Shown here: piece by piece, positions 18,040 through 27,417 of the stretch | Layout: the number at the start of each line of letters is the position of its first letter | Numbering within the stretch: the first letter of the stretch is position 1 | NCBI RefSeq assembly: GCF_902859735.1 | Contig: NZ_CADIJY010000022.1 | Location: 1 to 64,000 of the forward strand | DNA: 64,000 nt | Reading direction: 5' to 3' | Origin: Achromobacter aegrifaciens | GTDB lineage: Bacteria > Pseudomonadota > Gammaproteobacteria > Burkholderiales > Burkholderiaceae_B | The notes under the pieces: generated by a model | Told to the model about the DNA's origin: nothing | What the model saw: the letters and a program-made list of their open reading frames with translations, nothing else | Databases searched by the model: none | Translations under genes and position numbers: made by a program

Positions 18040-18121
18040 GGCAAGGCTCCGAAAGGAAAAAGCGTGACGGCGTAGCGGACAGACAAGGGCAAGGCGCGCC
18101 ACGCGCGCCCTGCCGCCGCGC

Positions 18122-19204
18122 TCAGCGCGGGATCGGACCCGGCGCCTTGATCTGCTTCATCAGGTCGTCATTCCATTTGCCCTCGACCTTGATATGCCCG
18201 GCCGCGCCCAGTTCGAAGGCTTCGATCAGGTTGTGGTTCAGGTAGGCGTACACGCCGGGCTGCTTGAAGGTGTAGAGCGCCGCGCCCGCCGAACCGCCGC
18301 GGATGAACCAGGTCTCCAGGTCCTTCTGCGGCGGGTTGGCGAACTTGCCGGTTTCCCAGACCCAGTCGCCATGGCCGCCGATCAGATGCGGGCGCGTATC
18401 GCGATTGGCCTGCGAATGGATCAGGAGCACCGTCTCGCCGACCTTGGCCGTGAGCGCGTTCGCCCCCGTCAAGGCCCCGACCTTGCCATTGAAGACGATG
18501 TGCGACGGCGTCAGCGTGCGCATGACTTCGACCGTGTCGCCATAGCTTTCCGCCAGGGTCGCGTAGTCCTTGAATTTGCCGTTCGCGTCCTTGGGGATGT
18601 ACAGGTCGAACTCGCCTATGGTGTAGGCACGGTCGTAGCGCAGCGGCTTGCCCTGCGGATCCTTCAGTCCGTCGCGCGGCAGCACCATCAGCGTGCCGCT
18701 CATGCCCGCCACCACGTGCCAGGGCACCATGCCTTCGGGCGCACAGTGGTAGACGAAGGTGCCGCTGCGATCCGCCTTGAAGCGCAGCGTGGCCTGCTCG
18801 CCCGGGTTCACGTTGGTGAGCTTGGCCCCGCCCAGCGCGCCGGTGGCGGCGTGGAAATCCACGTTGTGCGGCATGGCGTTGGTGGCCGGATTGACCAGGG
18901 TCAGTTCGACATAATCGCCTTCATGCACCACCAGGGTCGGACCGGGCATGGACCCGTTGAACGTCATTGCCTGCAAGGTCGTGCCCTTGTCATCGATGAC
19001 CATCTTCTTCTCCGCGATGGTCATCGTGAATTCGATCACCTTGGGACCCGAACGGGCCACCTGCTCATGCGGGTGGACCATGGGCGGGGCGACCAGCGCA
19101 ACCTTGGCGCGTTCCAGTTGATCGGCGTTCTGGGCGGCTGCCGGGCCGCCCGCCATCGCTGCGATCAATGCCATGGCAAGCAAGGTGGGGCGCAAAGCGT
19201 TCAT
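18122..19204 (-). CDS. nirK: copper-containing nitrite reductase
   Basis: 360 residues: a 24-residue signal peptide, then two cupredoxin domains. All copper ligands are visible: MPHNVDFH supplies a type 1 His and a type 2 His plus the catalytic Asp; [12 protein letters not shown] supplies the type 2 His, type 1 Cys and type 1 His, with the type 1 Met in the following [13 protein letters not shown] supplies the last type 2 His; the second catalytic His is in [10 protein letters not shown]. It reduces nitrite to NO in the periplasm. From memory the protein is very close to the Achromobacter xylosoxidans enzyme. The operon continues with a c-type cytochrome; a Crp/Fnr gene is divergent with a matching box between them. 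The same frame stays open far upstream, but the signal peptide fixes the start. Confidence 0.96.
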   Translation of the reverse strand: MNALRPTLLAMALIAAMAGGPAAAQNADQLERAKVALVAPPMVHPHEQVARSGPKVIEFTMTIAEKKMVIDDKGTTLQAMTFNGSMPGPTLVVHEGDYVELTLVNPATNAMPHNVDFHAATGALGGAKLTNVNPGEQATLRFKADRSGTFVYHCAPEGMVPWHVVAGMSGTLMVLPRDGLKDPQGKPLRYDRAYTIGEFDLYIPKDANGKFKDYATLAESYGDTVEVMRTLTPSHIVFNGKVGALTGANALTAKVGETVLLIHSQANRDTRPHLIGGHGDWVWETGKFANPPQKDLETWFIRGGSAGAALYTFKQPGVYAYLNHNLIEAFELGAAGHIKVEGKWNDDLMKQIKAPGPIPR

Positions 19205-19280
19205 GTGCAACTCCTGTTCGGGTTTCTGCAACGCCGAGTCTGTCGGCGCTTCCATTGAAGGCTCGCCACCTTTTGCGTTC

Positions 19281-19296
19281 TTTGCTGTAGCGCAAA
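19281..19296. promoter_or_regulatory. NNR/DNR-type box upstream of nirK
   Basis: TTTGCTGTAGCGCAAA, a 16-bp near-palindrome with core TTGCT-N4-CGCAA, lies 77 bases before the nirK start and 64 before the divergent Crp/Fnr start. It resembles the TTGCG-N4-CGCAA type motifs of NO-responsive Crp/Fnr proteins. The same core occurs upstream of nirV (reverse orientation). Confidence 0.65.
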
Positions 19297-19360
19297 CTTC
19301 AGACCAGCTTGCGAGCCGCCGTGCATTGCCGCCGCGCGGCCGCGATGTCACCATCAAGGC

Positions 19361-20185
19361 ATGGACCCTCCACACGCTTCCGGGCAGCCTGCGGCGTCGT
19401 CGCCCCTGTGCCATGCCCTGCTTCGCAACCTGGATCTGTTCAGGCCCTTGTCCGATGCGCAGCTGGACGCCGCGCTGCGCGGCGCGGTGCCTTGCCGCCT
19501 GGAGGCCGGCGCCTTGGCCTATCGCCAGGGCGCCGCTGCCGCGCATTTTTTCGTGCTGCTGCATGGCTGCCTGAAGGTGGCGCAGCTGACGCCGGAGGGC
19601 GAACAGGTCGTGGTGCGCTACGTGAATCCCGGCGACATGTTCGGGCTGGCCTGCGCCATGCGGCAGCCCTGCTATCCGGCTACGGTGCAGACCGTACAGG
19701 AAAGCGTCTGCCTGGCGTGGCCGGCCACGGCCTGGGAACGCTTCATCGCCTGCCATCCCCAGTTGGGCGCGGCCGCACTGCAAACCATGGGACAGCGCTT
19801 GCAGGACGCGCACGTCCGCATCCAGGAGCTGTCCACCGATGAAGTCGAGCAACGGGTCGCGCGCGCCATCCTGAGGCTGGTGCAGCAATCCGGCCAGCCC
19901 ATGCAGGACGGCATCGGCATCGGCTTTCCCATCACCCGCCAGGACATCGCCGAAATGACCGGCACCACCTTGCACACGGTCAGCCGGCTGCTCAGCGACT
20001 GGAAGCAGCGCGGCATCGTCTCGGCCGGACGCAAGCGCGTGGTGCTGCGCTCGCCCGCCGCCTTGGCCCGCCTGGGCGAGCACGCCGCGCCCGCCGTGGA
20101 TTGCTCGGCCTGCCTGTCCTGTCGCCACGGGTCGCCGGCCGCGGACGAGGCCTGCGACGCGAGCGCCGAGCTGGCCGGCGCATAG
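19361..20185 (+). CDS. Crp/Fnr-family regulator of denitrification with C-terminal Cys cluster
   Basis: 274 residues. The N-terminal cyclic-nucleotide-type sensor domain (about 20-145; [11 protein letters not shown]...[12 protein letters not shown]) is joined by a dimer helix to a winged HTH (about 165-235; [24 protein letters not shown]), whose E..T..TVSR recognition helix fits DNR/NNR-like proteins. It lacks the N-terminal four-Cys set of FNR. Unusually, the tail carries Cys248, Cys251, Cys254 and Cys265 (CSACLSC...C). It lies divergent from nirK, and matching boxes precede nirK and nirV, so it is probably the NO/anoxia activator of this block. Confidence 0.88.
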   Translation: MDPPHASGQPAASSPLCHALLRNLDLFRPLSDAQLDAALRGAVPCRLEAGALAYRQGAAAAHFFVLLHGCLKVAQLTPEGEQVVVRYVNPGDMFGLACAMRQPCYPATVQTVQESVCLAWPATAWERFIACHPQLGAAALQTMGQRLQDAHVRIQELSTDEVEQRVARAILRLVQQSGQPMQDGIGIGFPITRQDIAEMTGTTLHTVSRLLSDWKQRGIVSAGRKRVVLRSPAALARLGEHAAPAVDCSACLSCRHGSPAADEACDASAELAGA

Positions 20186-20202
20186 CGCGCAGGCAACGCG
20201 GC

Positions 20203-21033
20203 CTAGCCGGGTTCCAGCACCAGCCGCAGCCCCAGGTTGGCGGGCGGCACGCCGACCGAACACGCGCCGCCCTTGGGGTCGCGGATGAAATCGGGCAGAT
20301 ACGCGACGTGCCTGCCGGCCGCGACGCGTATGCCGCAGTTGCGGCTTTCCTGCTCCTGCTCCTGCGCCGCATTGCCGCTTGCGCCATCGCGCAGCCCGTC
20401 CAGCACGCGCCGCGCATGGCAATCGTCGGTCCAGTCCCACACGCTGCCCGCCATGTCCATCAGGCCGGCGCGGTTGCGGCCATAGGCGCCGAAGGCGCGC
20501 ACCGTGACGTCGCCCTGCGCGCCGCGCAGGCTCTGTTGTTCGTATTCCGCCAGCCAGCGCTGCGCCGGGTCGCTGCCATCGGGCAAGGCCGGCAAGACGT
20601 CCGCGCGATAGGCTTCGCCCGCCGCGTAGACCCATTCGGCATAGCTGGGCAGGCGCAGGCGCCTGCCGGTGCGTTCGGACAGCCACGCAGCATAGGCAAC
20701 CGCGTCGGTCCAGCTGATGCCTACCGCGGGCAGGTCGGGCGCAACCGCCTGGCGCTGCGCGGGATCCAACGCCTTGCATGCGCCGGCCTCCACGCACGCT
20801 GCGTATTCGGCCTGGCTGACCTGTCGTGTCATGATGACCAGGCCATCCGGATAGCGCGCGACGCGCGGCGCGGGCGTGGCGGGATAGCCGTTGCGCAAGG
20901 CCTCGCCCGGCGGCACGTAGCTCACCTCGCCCGGCGGCAGCCGCGTGATTTCCGGCAACGCAAAACGGGCCCCGTCCTGGGGCCCGCAAGCGGTCAACAG
21001 CAATGAAACGATGACGGTCGGCAGGATGCGCAT
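20203..21033 (-). CDS. nirV: NirV-like formylglycine-generating-enzyme-fold lipoprotein
   Basis: 276 residues starting at the ATG of [17 protein letters not shown], which has a lipoprotein signal with Cys16 as the lipid site; an upstream start would spoil the signal. The rest is an SUMF1/FGE-sulfatase domain: [71 protein letters not shown], then [11 protein letters not shown] and NLGLRLV. NirV proteins travel with nirK, and a maturation or support role for nitrite reductase has been proposed but not settled. Here it is three positions from nirK, between the regulator and norB. Confidence 0.8.
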   Translation of the reverse strand: MRILPTVIVSLLLTACGPQDGARFALPEITRLPPGEVSYVPPGEALRNGYPATPAPRVARYPDGLVIMTRQVSQAEYAACVEAGACKALDPAQRQAVAPDLPAVGISWTDAVAYAAWLSERTGRRLRLPSYAEWVYAAGEAYRADVLPALPDGSDPAQRWLAEYEQQSLRGAQGDVTVRAFGAYGRNRAGLMDMAGSVWDWTDDCHARRVLDGLRDGASGNAAQEQEQESRNCGIRVAAGRHVAYLPDFIRDPKGGACSVGVPPANLGLRLVLEPG

Positions 21034-21103
21034 GCGGCGGTTCTCCGGAATGCCCGCGCCGGTCGGGCGCGGGCTGGATTCCATTGGACCGGCTGCCGCG
21101 GCC

Positions 21104-21131
21104 GGGCTCTTTGCGCTGAAGCAAAGAGCCC
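21104..21131. promoter_or_regulatory. 11-bp hairpin containing an NNR-type box, between norB and nirV
   Basis: A perfect inverted repeat GGGCTCTTTGC-N6-GCAAAGAGCCC spans 21104-21131. Its centre (21110-21125) read on the minus strand is TTTGCTTCAGCGCAAA, core TTGCT-N4-CGCAA, the same as the nirK box. It lies 26 bases after the norB stop and 71 before the nirV start. It may act as a nirV operator, as a norB hairpin terminator (no T-run), or both. Confidence 0.6.
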
Positions 21132-21156
21132 GACGCTCGCCGCGCGCCGCGCGCCG

Positions 21157-23442
21157 CTACCCGCGCGCCGCCTTGGCCTGCAGGCGCGGCTCGGCCAGCG
21201 CGGGCTTGCCGCTCAGAAGGCCCAGGATCACCTGCATCACGATGGCCAGCGCGCCCAGCAGGAACACCACGTCGCCGAAGGTGCGGCCCCAGCGCAGGTT
21301 CTGCAGCAGCTCCTGCTGCATGAAGCCTTCGCTGCGGGCGTACCACATGCCCTCGCTGACGCTGGCGTGGAACTGGATCAGCCCCACCGGCAGCAGGCTG
21401 GTGAAGATCATCAGCGCGAGGCCCAGGTTCATGCCCCAGAACGCCAGCTTCATCAAACCGGGGCTCAGCGCGTACTGCGGACGGATGTAGCGCAGCACCA
21501 GCAGGGTGAAGCCCAGCGCCAGGAAGCCATACACGCCGAACAGGGCCGCGTGCGCGTGCACCGGCGTGGTGTTCAGGCCCTGGATGTAGTACAGCGAAAC
21601 GGGCGGGTTGATCATGAAGCCGAAGACGCCCGCGCCCAGCATGTTCCAGAAGGCCACGGCGACGAAGCACATCAGCGGCCACTTCAGGTTTTCCATCCAG
21701 GGCGCGCGGGTCTTCAGGCGCCAGTTCTCCCAGGCCTCATGCCCCAGCACGATGAGCGGCACCACTTCCAGCGCCGAGAAGCTGGCGCCGATGGCCATCA
21801 CGGGCGTGGTGGTGCCGGCGAAGTACAGGTGATGGAAGGTGCCGGGTATGCCGCCCAGCATGAAGAGCGAGGCCGAGGCCAGGCTGGCCGTGGTGGCCAT
21901 GCGGCGCGACACCAAGCCCAGCGTGGAGAAGATGAAGGCCAGCGCCGTGGTCGCGAAGACTTCGAAGAAGCCTTCCACCCACAGGTGCACGATCCACCAG
22001 CGCCAGTACTCCATCACCGTCAGGTGCGTGCGTTCGCCGTAGAAGAAGCCGGCGCCGTAGAACAGGCCGATGGCGCCGACCGAAGCGGTCAGGAGCGCCA
22101 GCAGGTTCTTGTCCCCGCCCGGCGTGCGCAGCGCCGGCACGATGCCGCGCAGCATCAGCACCAGCCAGAAGCAGATGCCGGCGAACTTGCCGATCTGCCA
22201 CAGGCGGCCCAGGTCCACGTATTCATAGCCCTGGTGGCCCAGCCAGAAGTTCAGGTCCGGCGGCATGATCTGCGCGATCGCGAGGTAGTTCCCGGTGAAC
22301 GATCCGACCACCACCAGCACCAGCGCCCAGAACAGGATGTCGACGCCAAGCTTCTGGAACTTGGGATCGCGCCCGCCGTTGATCAACGGCGCCAGAAACA
22401 GGCCGGCGGCCAGGAAGCCCGTGGCGATCCAGAACAGCGCGCTCTGGATATGCCAGGTGCGCACCAGCGAATACGGGAACCACTGCGACAGGTCGACGCC
22501 ATAGAACTTCTGCCCTTCGACGGTGTAGTGCGCGGTGAAGGCGCCCAGCAGCACCTGGAAGCCGAACAGCGCCACGACCAGGAACAGGTACTTGCCCAGG
22601 GCGCGCTGCGACGGCGTCAGGGCGAAGGTGGTCAGCGGGTCCTTGGCTGGCGCCAGCGGCTCGTCGTCTTCCTTGCCGCGCAGGAACGCCCAGGCCCAGA
22701 CCAGGAAGCCGATGCCGGCCAGCAGCACCACCACGCTGAGGATGGACCACATGACGTTTTCGGCGCTGGGCACGTTGTCGATCAGGGGTTCATGCGGCCA
22801 GTTGTTGGTGTAGGTGACCGCCTTGCCTTCGCGCTCGGTGGCCGCGGCCCATGCCGTCCAGAAGAAGAAATGCGTGAGCTGGGTGCGGCGCGCGGCGTCG
22901 GGCAGCGTGTTTTCCTTCATCGCGAAATTTTCGCGGCTGCGGTGCAGCGCGGGCGCGTCGGAGAACAGCTGGTCGTAATAGGCGGCGGTCTGCGCCATGG
23001 CGCGCGCGCGCCGCGGACTCACCGCCAGCGTGTCGGTGGCGGCGTCGCTGCGGTTGGCGCGGTATTCGGCCTTCAGTTCCGCGCGCAACGCTGCCTGGGC
23101 GCCCGCGTCCAGCTGCGCATAGTCCCGGCCGTGCTGCTCGCGCGCGGCCAGGTCCAGCCAGGCGGTCAGTTCACGGTGCAGCCAGTCGGCCGTCCAGTCC
23201 GGCGCCTGGTAGGCGCCGTGTCCCCAGACCGATCCCAGCTGCATGCCGCCGACCGATTGCCAGGCCGTCTGGCCGTCCAGGATGTCGTCGCGGCCGAACA
23301 GCGGTTTGCCGTCGGTCGTCACGACCTGCCCGGGAATCGGCGGCGCCTGGCGATAGACCTCGCCGCCGTAGAAGCCCAGCAATGCGAACGTGACCGCCAA
23401 TACGGCGATCAAGGTGAACCATAATTTCCGATACGGACCCAT
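21157..23442 (-). CDS. norB: quinol-dependent nitric oxide reductase (qNOR)
   Basis: 761 residues from an ATG behind GGAGGGCG. The length and N-terminal layout mark the single-subunit quinol type (norZ): one membrane helix, a periplasmic cytochrome-c-like domain without a haem CxxCH (about 35-225), then twelve helices of the haem-copper oxidase superfamily. Metal-site motifs: [26 protein letters not shown] with the catalytic-region Glu residues and FeB His, TFHHLYF, and [12 protein letters not shown] for haem ligation. It reduces two NO to N2O with electrons from quinol, removing the product of NirK. nirV follows on the same strand. Confidence 0.95.
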   Translation of the reverse strand: MGPYRKLWFTLIAVLAVTFALLGFYGGEVYRQAPPIPGQVVTTDGKPLFGRDDILDGQTAWQSVGGMQLGSVWGHGAYQAPDWTADWLHRELTAWLDLAAREQHGRDYAQLDAGAQAALRAELKAEYRANRSDAATDTLAVSPRRARAMAQTAAYYDQLFSDAPALHRSRENFAMKENTLPDAARRTQLTHFFFWTAWAAATEREGKAVTYTNNWPHEPLIDNVPSAENVMWSILSVVVLLAGIGFLVWAWAFLRGKEDDEPLAPAKDPLTTFALTPSQRALGKYLFLVVALFGFQVLLGAFTAHYTVEGQKFYGVDLSQWFPYSLVRTWHIQSALFWIATGFLAAGLFLAPLINGGRDPKFQKLGVDILFWALVLVVVGSFTGNYLAIAQIMPPDLNFWLGHQGYEYVDLGRLWQIGKFAGICFWLVLMLRGIVPALRTPGGDKNLLALLTASVGAIGLFYGAGFFYGERTHLTVMEYWRWWIVHLWVEGFFEVFATTALAFIFSTLGLVSRRMATTASLASASLFMLGGIPGTFHHLYFAGTTTPVMAIGASFSALEVVPLIVLGHEAWENWRLKTRAPWMENLKWPLMCFVAVAFWNMLGAGVFGFMINPPVSLYYIQGLNTTPVHAHAALFGVYGFLALGFTLLVLRYIRPQYALSPGLMKLAFWGMNLGLALMIFTSLLPVGLIQFHASVSEGMWYARSEGFMQQELLQNLRWGRTFGDVVFLLGALAIVMQVILGLLSGKPALAEPRLQAKAARG

Positions 23443-23681
23443 GATGGGAACGCCCTCCAGTGTTGCGGTTTTGGGGTACGTACCCATATGCGAATTCCGT
23501 GCCAGGAAAAATCCCATGCAAATCATGGCATTGCAATTCACACGGTTTTTTTCACCGTGGCCAGCCAGGGTATAAATCACCAATAAAGGGTTGTTTAGAC
23601 CGCGAAATGCCGGCGTCGCGCCTGGCGCCCGCCTCTTACAATCCCCGCAGCATTCCCACCTCTTTCAAAGGAACCGACCGC

Positions 23682-24140
23682 ATGGCCACGGGCAAGCCCG
23701 ATGCGTGGAGCCTCTTCCTGACCGCGCATGCGCTGGTAGTGGAAGAAATCGAAAAGCGCCTGTCAGCCGCCGGCCTGCCGCCGCTGGCCTGGTATGACGC
23801 CTTATGGGCGCTGGAGCGCGCGCCCGACGGCACGGCCAGGATGTTCGAGATCGCCGAGCGCATGGTGATCGCGCGCTACAACCTGACGCGCCTGATGGAC
23901 CGCATCGAGGCCGAAGGCCTGGTCGAACGCTTCCGCTCGGACGAAGACCGCCGCGCCACCTACGCCCGCCTCACGCCCAAGGGCCGCGCGCTGCGCCGCG
24001 AGATGTGGAAGGTCTACGGCCCCGCCGTCGACGAACTGTTCCTGTCGCGGCTGCCGCAGGCGCAGCAAGACGCCATGGCGGCGAGCTTCCTGGACATCGC
24101 GCGCCACGTGCGCGCATCCAACAAGGAGTCTGCTGAATGA
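23682..24140 (+). CDS. MarR-family transcriptional regulator
   Basis: 152 residues from an ATG after AAAGGAA. Winged-helix MarR domain: PLAWYDALWALERAPDGTARMFEIAERM, ARYNLTRLMDRIEAEGLVERF and the DEDRRATYARLTPKGRAL wing. It overlaps the racemase-like gene by four bases (ATGA), so they are co-translated and it probably senses a related metabolite. The 239-bp divergent gap with norB contains only weak repeats. Confidence 0.9.
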   Translation: MATGKPDAWSLFLTAHALVVEEIEKRLSAAGLPPLAWYDALWALERAPDGTARMFEIAERMVIARYNLTRLMDRIEAEGLVERFRSDEDRRATYARLTPKGRALRREMWKVYGPAVDELFLSRLPQAQQDAMAASFLDIARHVRASNKESAE

Positions 24141-24841
24141 ACGCCACGCCCCTGCACATCGGCATCGTCGCCTGCTCGGCGGAAGGCGCCGCGCTTTGCT
24201 ACCGCACGCTGTGCGCGGAAGGCGCCCAGCGCCTGGGCCCGCACGCGCACCCGGAGATTTCGCTGCACACGCATTCGCTGGCGGACTATGTCGCCTGCCT
24301 GGACCAGGCCGACCTGGCCGGGGTGGGCGCGCTGATGCAGTCGTCGGCGGGCAAGCTGGCGCGCGCGGGCGCGGATTTCCTGATCTGCCCGGACAACACC
24401 ATCCACCAGGCGCTGGACCATGTGCTGCCGCAGTCGCCCCTGCCCTGGCTGCATATCGCCGAAGAGGTCGCGGCCGAGGCCCAGGCGCGCGGCTTGCGCC
24501 GCATCGGCATCCTGGGCACGCGCTGGCTGGTGGACAGCAGCGTCTATCCGGACAAGCTGGAAGCGCGCGGGCTGCAATGGTTGCGGCCGGCGCAAGCGGA
24601 CCGCGACACGCTGGCCCGCGTCATCATGGATGAACTGGTGTACGGCGTGTTCAAGCCGGAATCCGTGGCGAAGCTGCAAGCCGTGATCGAGCGCCTGCGC
24701 GAGGCTGGCTGCGACGCCGTGGTACTGGGCTGCACCGAGTTGCCGCTGGTGCTGAACGACGGCAATTCGGCCCTGCCCACGCTGGATTCGACCCGCATCC
24801 TGGCGCGCGCCGCGCTCACCCGCGCCTTGCGCGGCGCCTGA
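24137..24841 (+). CDS. aspartate/glutamate racemase-family protein
   Basis: 234 residues, the usual size of a PLP-independent Asp/Glu racemase or related enzyme. The N-terminal IGIVACSAEGAAL and the C-terminal VVLGCTELPLVL (Cys199) fit the family. In the first half the NT pair is preceded by Asp86 (CPDNTIH, Cys84 two residues earlier), whereas racemases have Cys or Thr directly before NT. The reaction may therefore be a racemisation, isomerisation or decarboxylation of an amino or dicarboxylic acid. Translationally coupled to MarR. Confidence 0.8.
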   Translation: MNATPLHIGIVACSAEGAALCYRTLCAEGAQRLGPHAHPEISLHTHSLADYVACLDQADLAGVGALMQSSAGKLARAGADFLICPDNTIHQALDHVLPQSPLPWLHIAEEVAAEAQARGLRRIGILGTRWLVDSSVYPDKLEARGLQWLRPAQADRDTLARVIMDELVYGVFKPESVAKLQAVIERLREAGCDAVVLGCTELPLVLNDGNSALPTLDSTRILARAALTRALRGA

Positions 24842-24851
24842 TCCGGCGCCC

Positions 24852-25562
24852 TCAGATCTGGTCCAGGCCGTATTGGCGCAAGCGCTCCAGGTCCAGCACC
24901 TTGATCTGGTTGTAGGCCAGCGCCAGGATGCCCTGGTCGGCCAGCGTCTGCAGCGCCTGGTTGACCCGCTGGCGCGACAGGCCCGTCAGATAGCCTAGTT
25001 CTTCCTGCGAGATCGCCAGCGTCAGATCGGTGGACGGATACAGCTGCGGATTGAACAGCTGCGCCAGCGACTGCGCCACGCGCGCGTCCGCATCCAGCAA
25101 ACGGTGGTTCTGGATGGAAGCGATGAACTCGCCCATGCGGTTGTTCAACTGGCCGATGACGAAATGCGAAAAAGGCAGGCTGGCCGACAACAGCGCATGG
25201 AAGGTGGCCGTAGGCACCAGCAACACCAGCGACGGCTGGATCGCCACCACGTCGTACTTGCGCAGTTCGCGCTTGATGACGCTGCCCTCGCCGAACCAGC
25301 CGCCCGGCGGCACGCCCGAAAAGGTGCAGCTGCGGCCCGATTCGTTGTAGATGGCCAGCTTCAACAGACCCGTGTGCACGCCCAGCCAATAGTCCGACGG
25401 CGCATTGCGCCGCGCGATCCAGGCGCCGTTGGGCACGTGTTCGGCGCGCGCGGTCGCCAGCACCAGATCCTGGTGGCGGGCCTCCAGCGCGGTAAACCAG
25501 GCACAGGATCCGAACAGGCCGGCCAGTTCCTCGGCGGAAACGATGTTTGAAACGTCGGACAT
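24852..25562 (-). CDS. Crp/Fnr-family transcriptional regulator
   Basis: 236 residues. The cNMP-type sensor domain (WIARRNAPSDYWLGVHTGLLKL, PPGGWFGEGSVIKRE) precedes a winged HTH with ISQEELGYLTGLSRQRVNQAL. The VNQAL recognition helix differs from the TVSR of the denitrification regulator at 19361, so it recognises another site. No Cys set for an Fe-S cluster. It is divergent from the acyl-CoA synthetase gene and may control it; the gap holds an 8-bp palindrome. Confidence 0.88.
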   Translation of the reverse strand: MSDVSNIVSAEELAGLFGSCAWFTALEARHQDLVLATARAEHVPNGAWIARRNAPSDYWLGVHTGLLKLAIYNESGRSCTFSGVPPGGWFGEGSVIKRELRKYDVVAIQPSLVLLVPTATFHALLSASLPFSHFVIGQLNNRMGEFIASIQNHRLLDADARVAQSLAQLFNPQLYPSTDLTLAISQEELGYLTGLSRQRVNQALQTLADQGILALAYNQIKVLDLERLRQYGLDQI

Positions 25563-25605
25563 GGGAATAACTGTGTAAAACTTGGGGAAGCCAGGTCGGC
25601 CGGCC

Positions 25606-25710
25606 GTCTGTCATGCAGGTGACAGACAGCATTTTCGGCGGCCCCGTAAGCTAGGGCAAGCGACGGGGATCAAACTCCCCGCACACGGATAAGGGACGCC
25701 TGCGCGTCCC
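25606..25710. promoter_or_regulatory. inverted repeats in the Crp/Fnr - acyl-CoA synthetase gap
   Basis: Three perfect inverted repeats occur in about 100 bases: GTCTGTCA-N6-TGACAGAC (25606-25627), CGGGGA-N6-TCCCCG (25664-25681) and GGGACGC-N4-GCGTCCC (25693-25710). The first has operator geometry for the divergent Crp/Fnr protein; the last lies in the synthetase leader just before its ribosome site. Confidence 0.4.
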
Positions 25711-25724
25711 AACTGGAGACAAGC

Positions 25725-27380
25725 ATGAGCGGTATGTTCGACCGCGGCCTTGAGCGCCGCGAAGCCAACTACGAAGCCCTGACCCCGGTGGATTTCATCG
25801 CGCGCGCAGCCCAGGTCTATGGCCAGCGGCTGGCCATCGTCCACGGCGAGGTGCGGCGCAACTGGGCCCAGACCTACGAGCGCGCGCAGCGCCTGGCCGG
25901 CGCGCTGGCGCAAGCCGGCATCAAGCGCGGCGACACCGTGGCCGTGATGCTGCCCAACATTCCCGCCATGGTCGAAGCCCATTTCGGCGTGCCCATGCTG
26001 GGCGCGGTGCTCAATACCCTGAATACCCGCCTGGACACCCCCAGCGTGCTGTTCATGCTGGGCCACGGCGAAGCGCAGGCGCTGATCGTGGACACGGAGT
26101 ACGCCGAACTCGCCCAGCGCGCCCGGGCCGAATTCCCGCACCTGAAGCTCATTTCGGTGCACGACCTGGAAACCGCCCCGGCGGAGCTGCCCGGCGCGGT
26201 CGATTACGAAGCCTTCCTGGCCGGCGCCCCAGCCCGCTACGACTGGAAGCCCCCCGCGGACGAATGGGACGCCATCGCACTGAATTACACGTCCGGCACC
26301 ACCGGCGATCCCAAGGGCGTGGTCTACCACTACCGCGGCGCCTACCTGAACGCCATCAGCAACATCCTCGAATGGGACATGCCCAAGCATCCGGTCTATC
26401 TGTGGACCCTGCCGCTGTTCCACTGCAACGGCTGGTGCTTTGCCTGGACGGTCGCCGCGCGCGCCGGCGTCAACGTGTGCCTGCGCAAGTTCGATCCGCA
26501 GACCGTGTTCGACCTGATCCGCAATGAAGGCGTCACCCATTATTGCGGCGCGCCCATCGTGCAGAGCGCGCTGGCCAACGCGCCGGCCGAACTGCGCGCC
26601 GGCATCGACCACACAGTGCGCACCATGGTGGCGGGCGCCGCGCCCGCGCCCGCCGTCATCGCCAAGATGCGCGACATCGGTTTCGAATTGACCCATGTGT
26701 ACGGTCTGACCGAAGTCTATGGACCCGCAGCCGTGTGCGCCCGCCAGGAAGCCTGGGACGCGCTGGACGAGGAAGAACGCGCGCTGCGCAATGCGCGCCA
26801 GGGCGTGCGCTACCACCTGCAGGCGGGCGTGTCCGTGCGCGATCCCGACACCATGGAAGAGGTGCCGGCCGACGAGCAGACCGTGGGCGAAGTCATGTTC
26901 CGCGGCAACATCTGCATGAAGGGCTATCTGAAGAACGAACGCGCCACCGAACAGGCTTTCGCCGGCGGCTGGTTCCGCACCGGCGACCTGGGCGTGATGA
27001 CGGCCGACGGCTACGTCCGCATCAAGGACCGCAGCAAGGACATCATCATTTCCGGCGGCGAGAACATCTCCAGCATCGAGGTGGAAGACGCGCTCTACCG
27101 CCATCCCGCGGTGGCGGCGGTGGCCGTAGTGGCCATGCCCGACCCCAAATGGGGCGAAACCCCTTGCGCCTTCGTCGAACTCAAGCCCGGCTGCACCGCC
27201 ACCGCCGAAGAGATCATCGCGCACTGCAAGCTGCTGCTGCCCGGCTTCAAGGTGCCGCGCGCGGTGCGCTTCGGCGAACTGCCCAAGACCTCCACCGGCA
27301 AGATCCAGAAATTCGAACTGCGCGCCGCCGTCGGCGCGACCAAGGCCATCGACGTGGCCGGCCCCGGCAAGGCCGGTTGA
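25725..27380 (+). CDS. AMP-forming acyl-CoA synthetase
   Basis: 551 residues, ANL superfamily. P-loop YTSGTTGDPKG near 190, a GLTEVYGP A5-type motif in the middle, the adenosine/ribose Asp in FRTGDLG, the hinge IKDRSKDIIISGGENISS and the catalytic Lys in KTSTGKIQK. The opening LTPVDFIARAAQVYG places it with medium- and short-chain fatty acid ligases of the AlkK type. It makes acyl-CoA from acid, ATP and CoA. The next gene, 37 bases on, is an acyl-CoA dehydrogenase, so the pair starts fatty-acid oxidation. Confidence 0.92.
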   Translation: MSGMFDRGLERREANYEALTPVDFIARAAQVYGQRLAIVHGEVRRNWAQTYERAQRLAGALAQAGIKRGDTVAVMLPNIPAMVEAHFGVPMLGAVLNTLNTRLDTPSVLFMLGHGEAQALIVDTEYAELAQRARAEFPHLKLISVHDLETAPAELPGAVDYEAFLAGAPARYDWKPPADEWDAIALNYTSGTTGDPKGVVYHYRGAYLNAISNILEWDMPKHPVYLWTLPLFHCNGWCFAWTVAARAGVNVCLRKFDPQTVFDLIRNEGVTHYCGAPIVQSALANAPAELRAGIDHTVRTMVAGAAPAPAVIAKMRDIGFELTHVYGLTEVYGPAAVCARQEAWDALDEEERALRNARQGVRYHLQAGVSVRDPDTMEEVPADEQTVGEVMFRGNICMKGYLKNERATEQAFAGGWFRTGDLGVMTADGYVRIKDRSKDIIISGGENISSIEVEDALYRHPAVAAVAVVAMPDPKWGETPCAFVELKPGCTATAEEIIAHCKLLLPGFKVPRAVRFGELPKTSTGKIQKFELRAAVGATKAIDVAGPGKAG

Positions 27381-27417
27381 ATCCCACGTTTCCATCCCAT
27401 CCAGGAGCTCCGACGCC

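Noticed and set aside
14890-18075. Long plus-strand open frames antisense to aceE
   Set aside because: No recognisable domain; the minus strand has a complete AceE with all motifs and a strong ribosome site.
19205-21682. The nirK reading frame stays open far upstream, suggesting a 1186-residue protein
   Set aside because: The signal peptide MNALRPTLL...AAA at 19204 fixes the true start, and the upstream frame runs antisense to the Crp/Fnr gene and through nirV and norB in another frame. It is a high-GC artefact.
23517-23559. TGCAA-N9-TTGCA and CACGG-N9-CCGTG inverted repeats before norB as Crp/Fnr or NsrR boxes
   Set aside because: Spacing and sequence fit neither the TTGCT-N4-CGCAA motif nor the 11-1-11 NsrR motif. 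They may be chance repeats or belong to the MarR gene.
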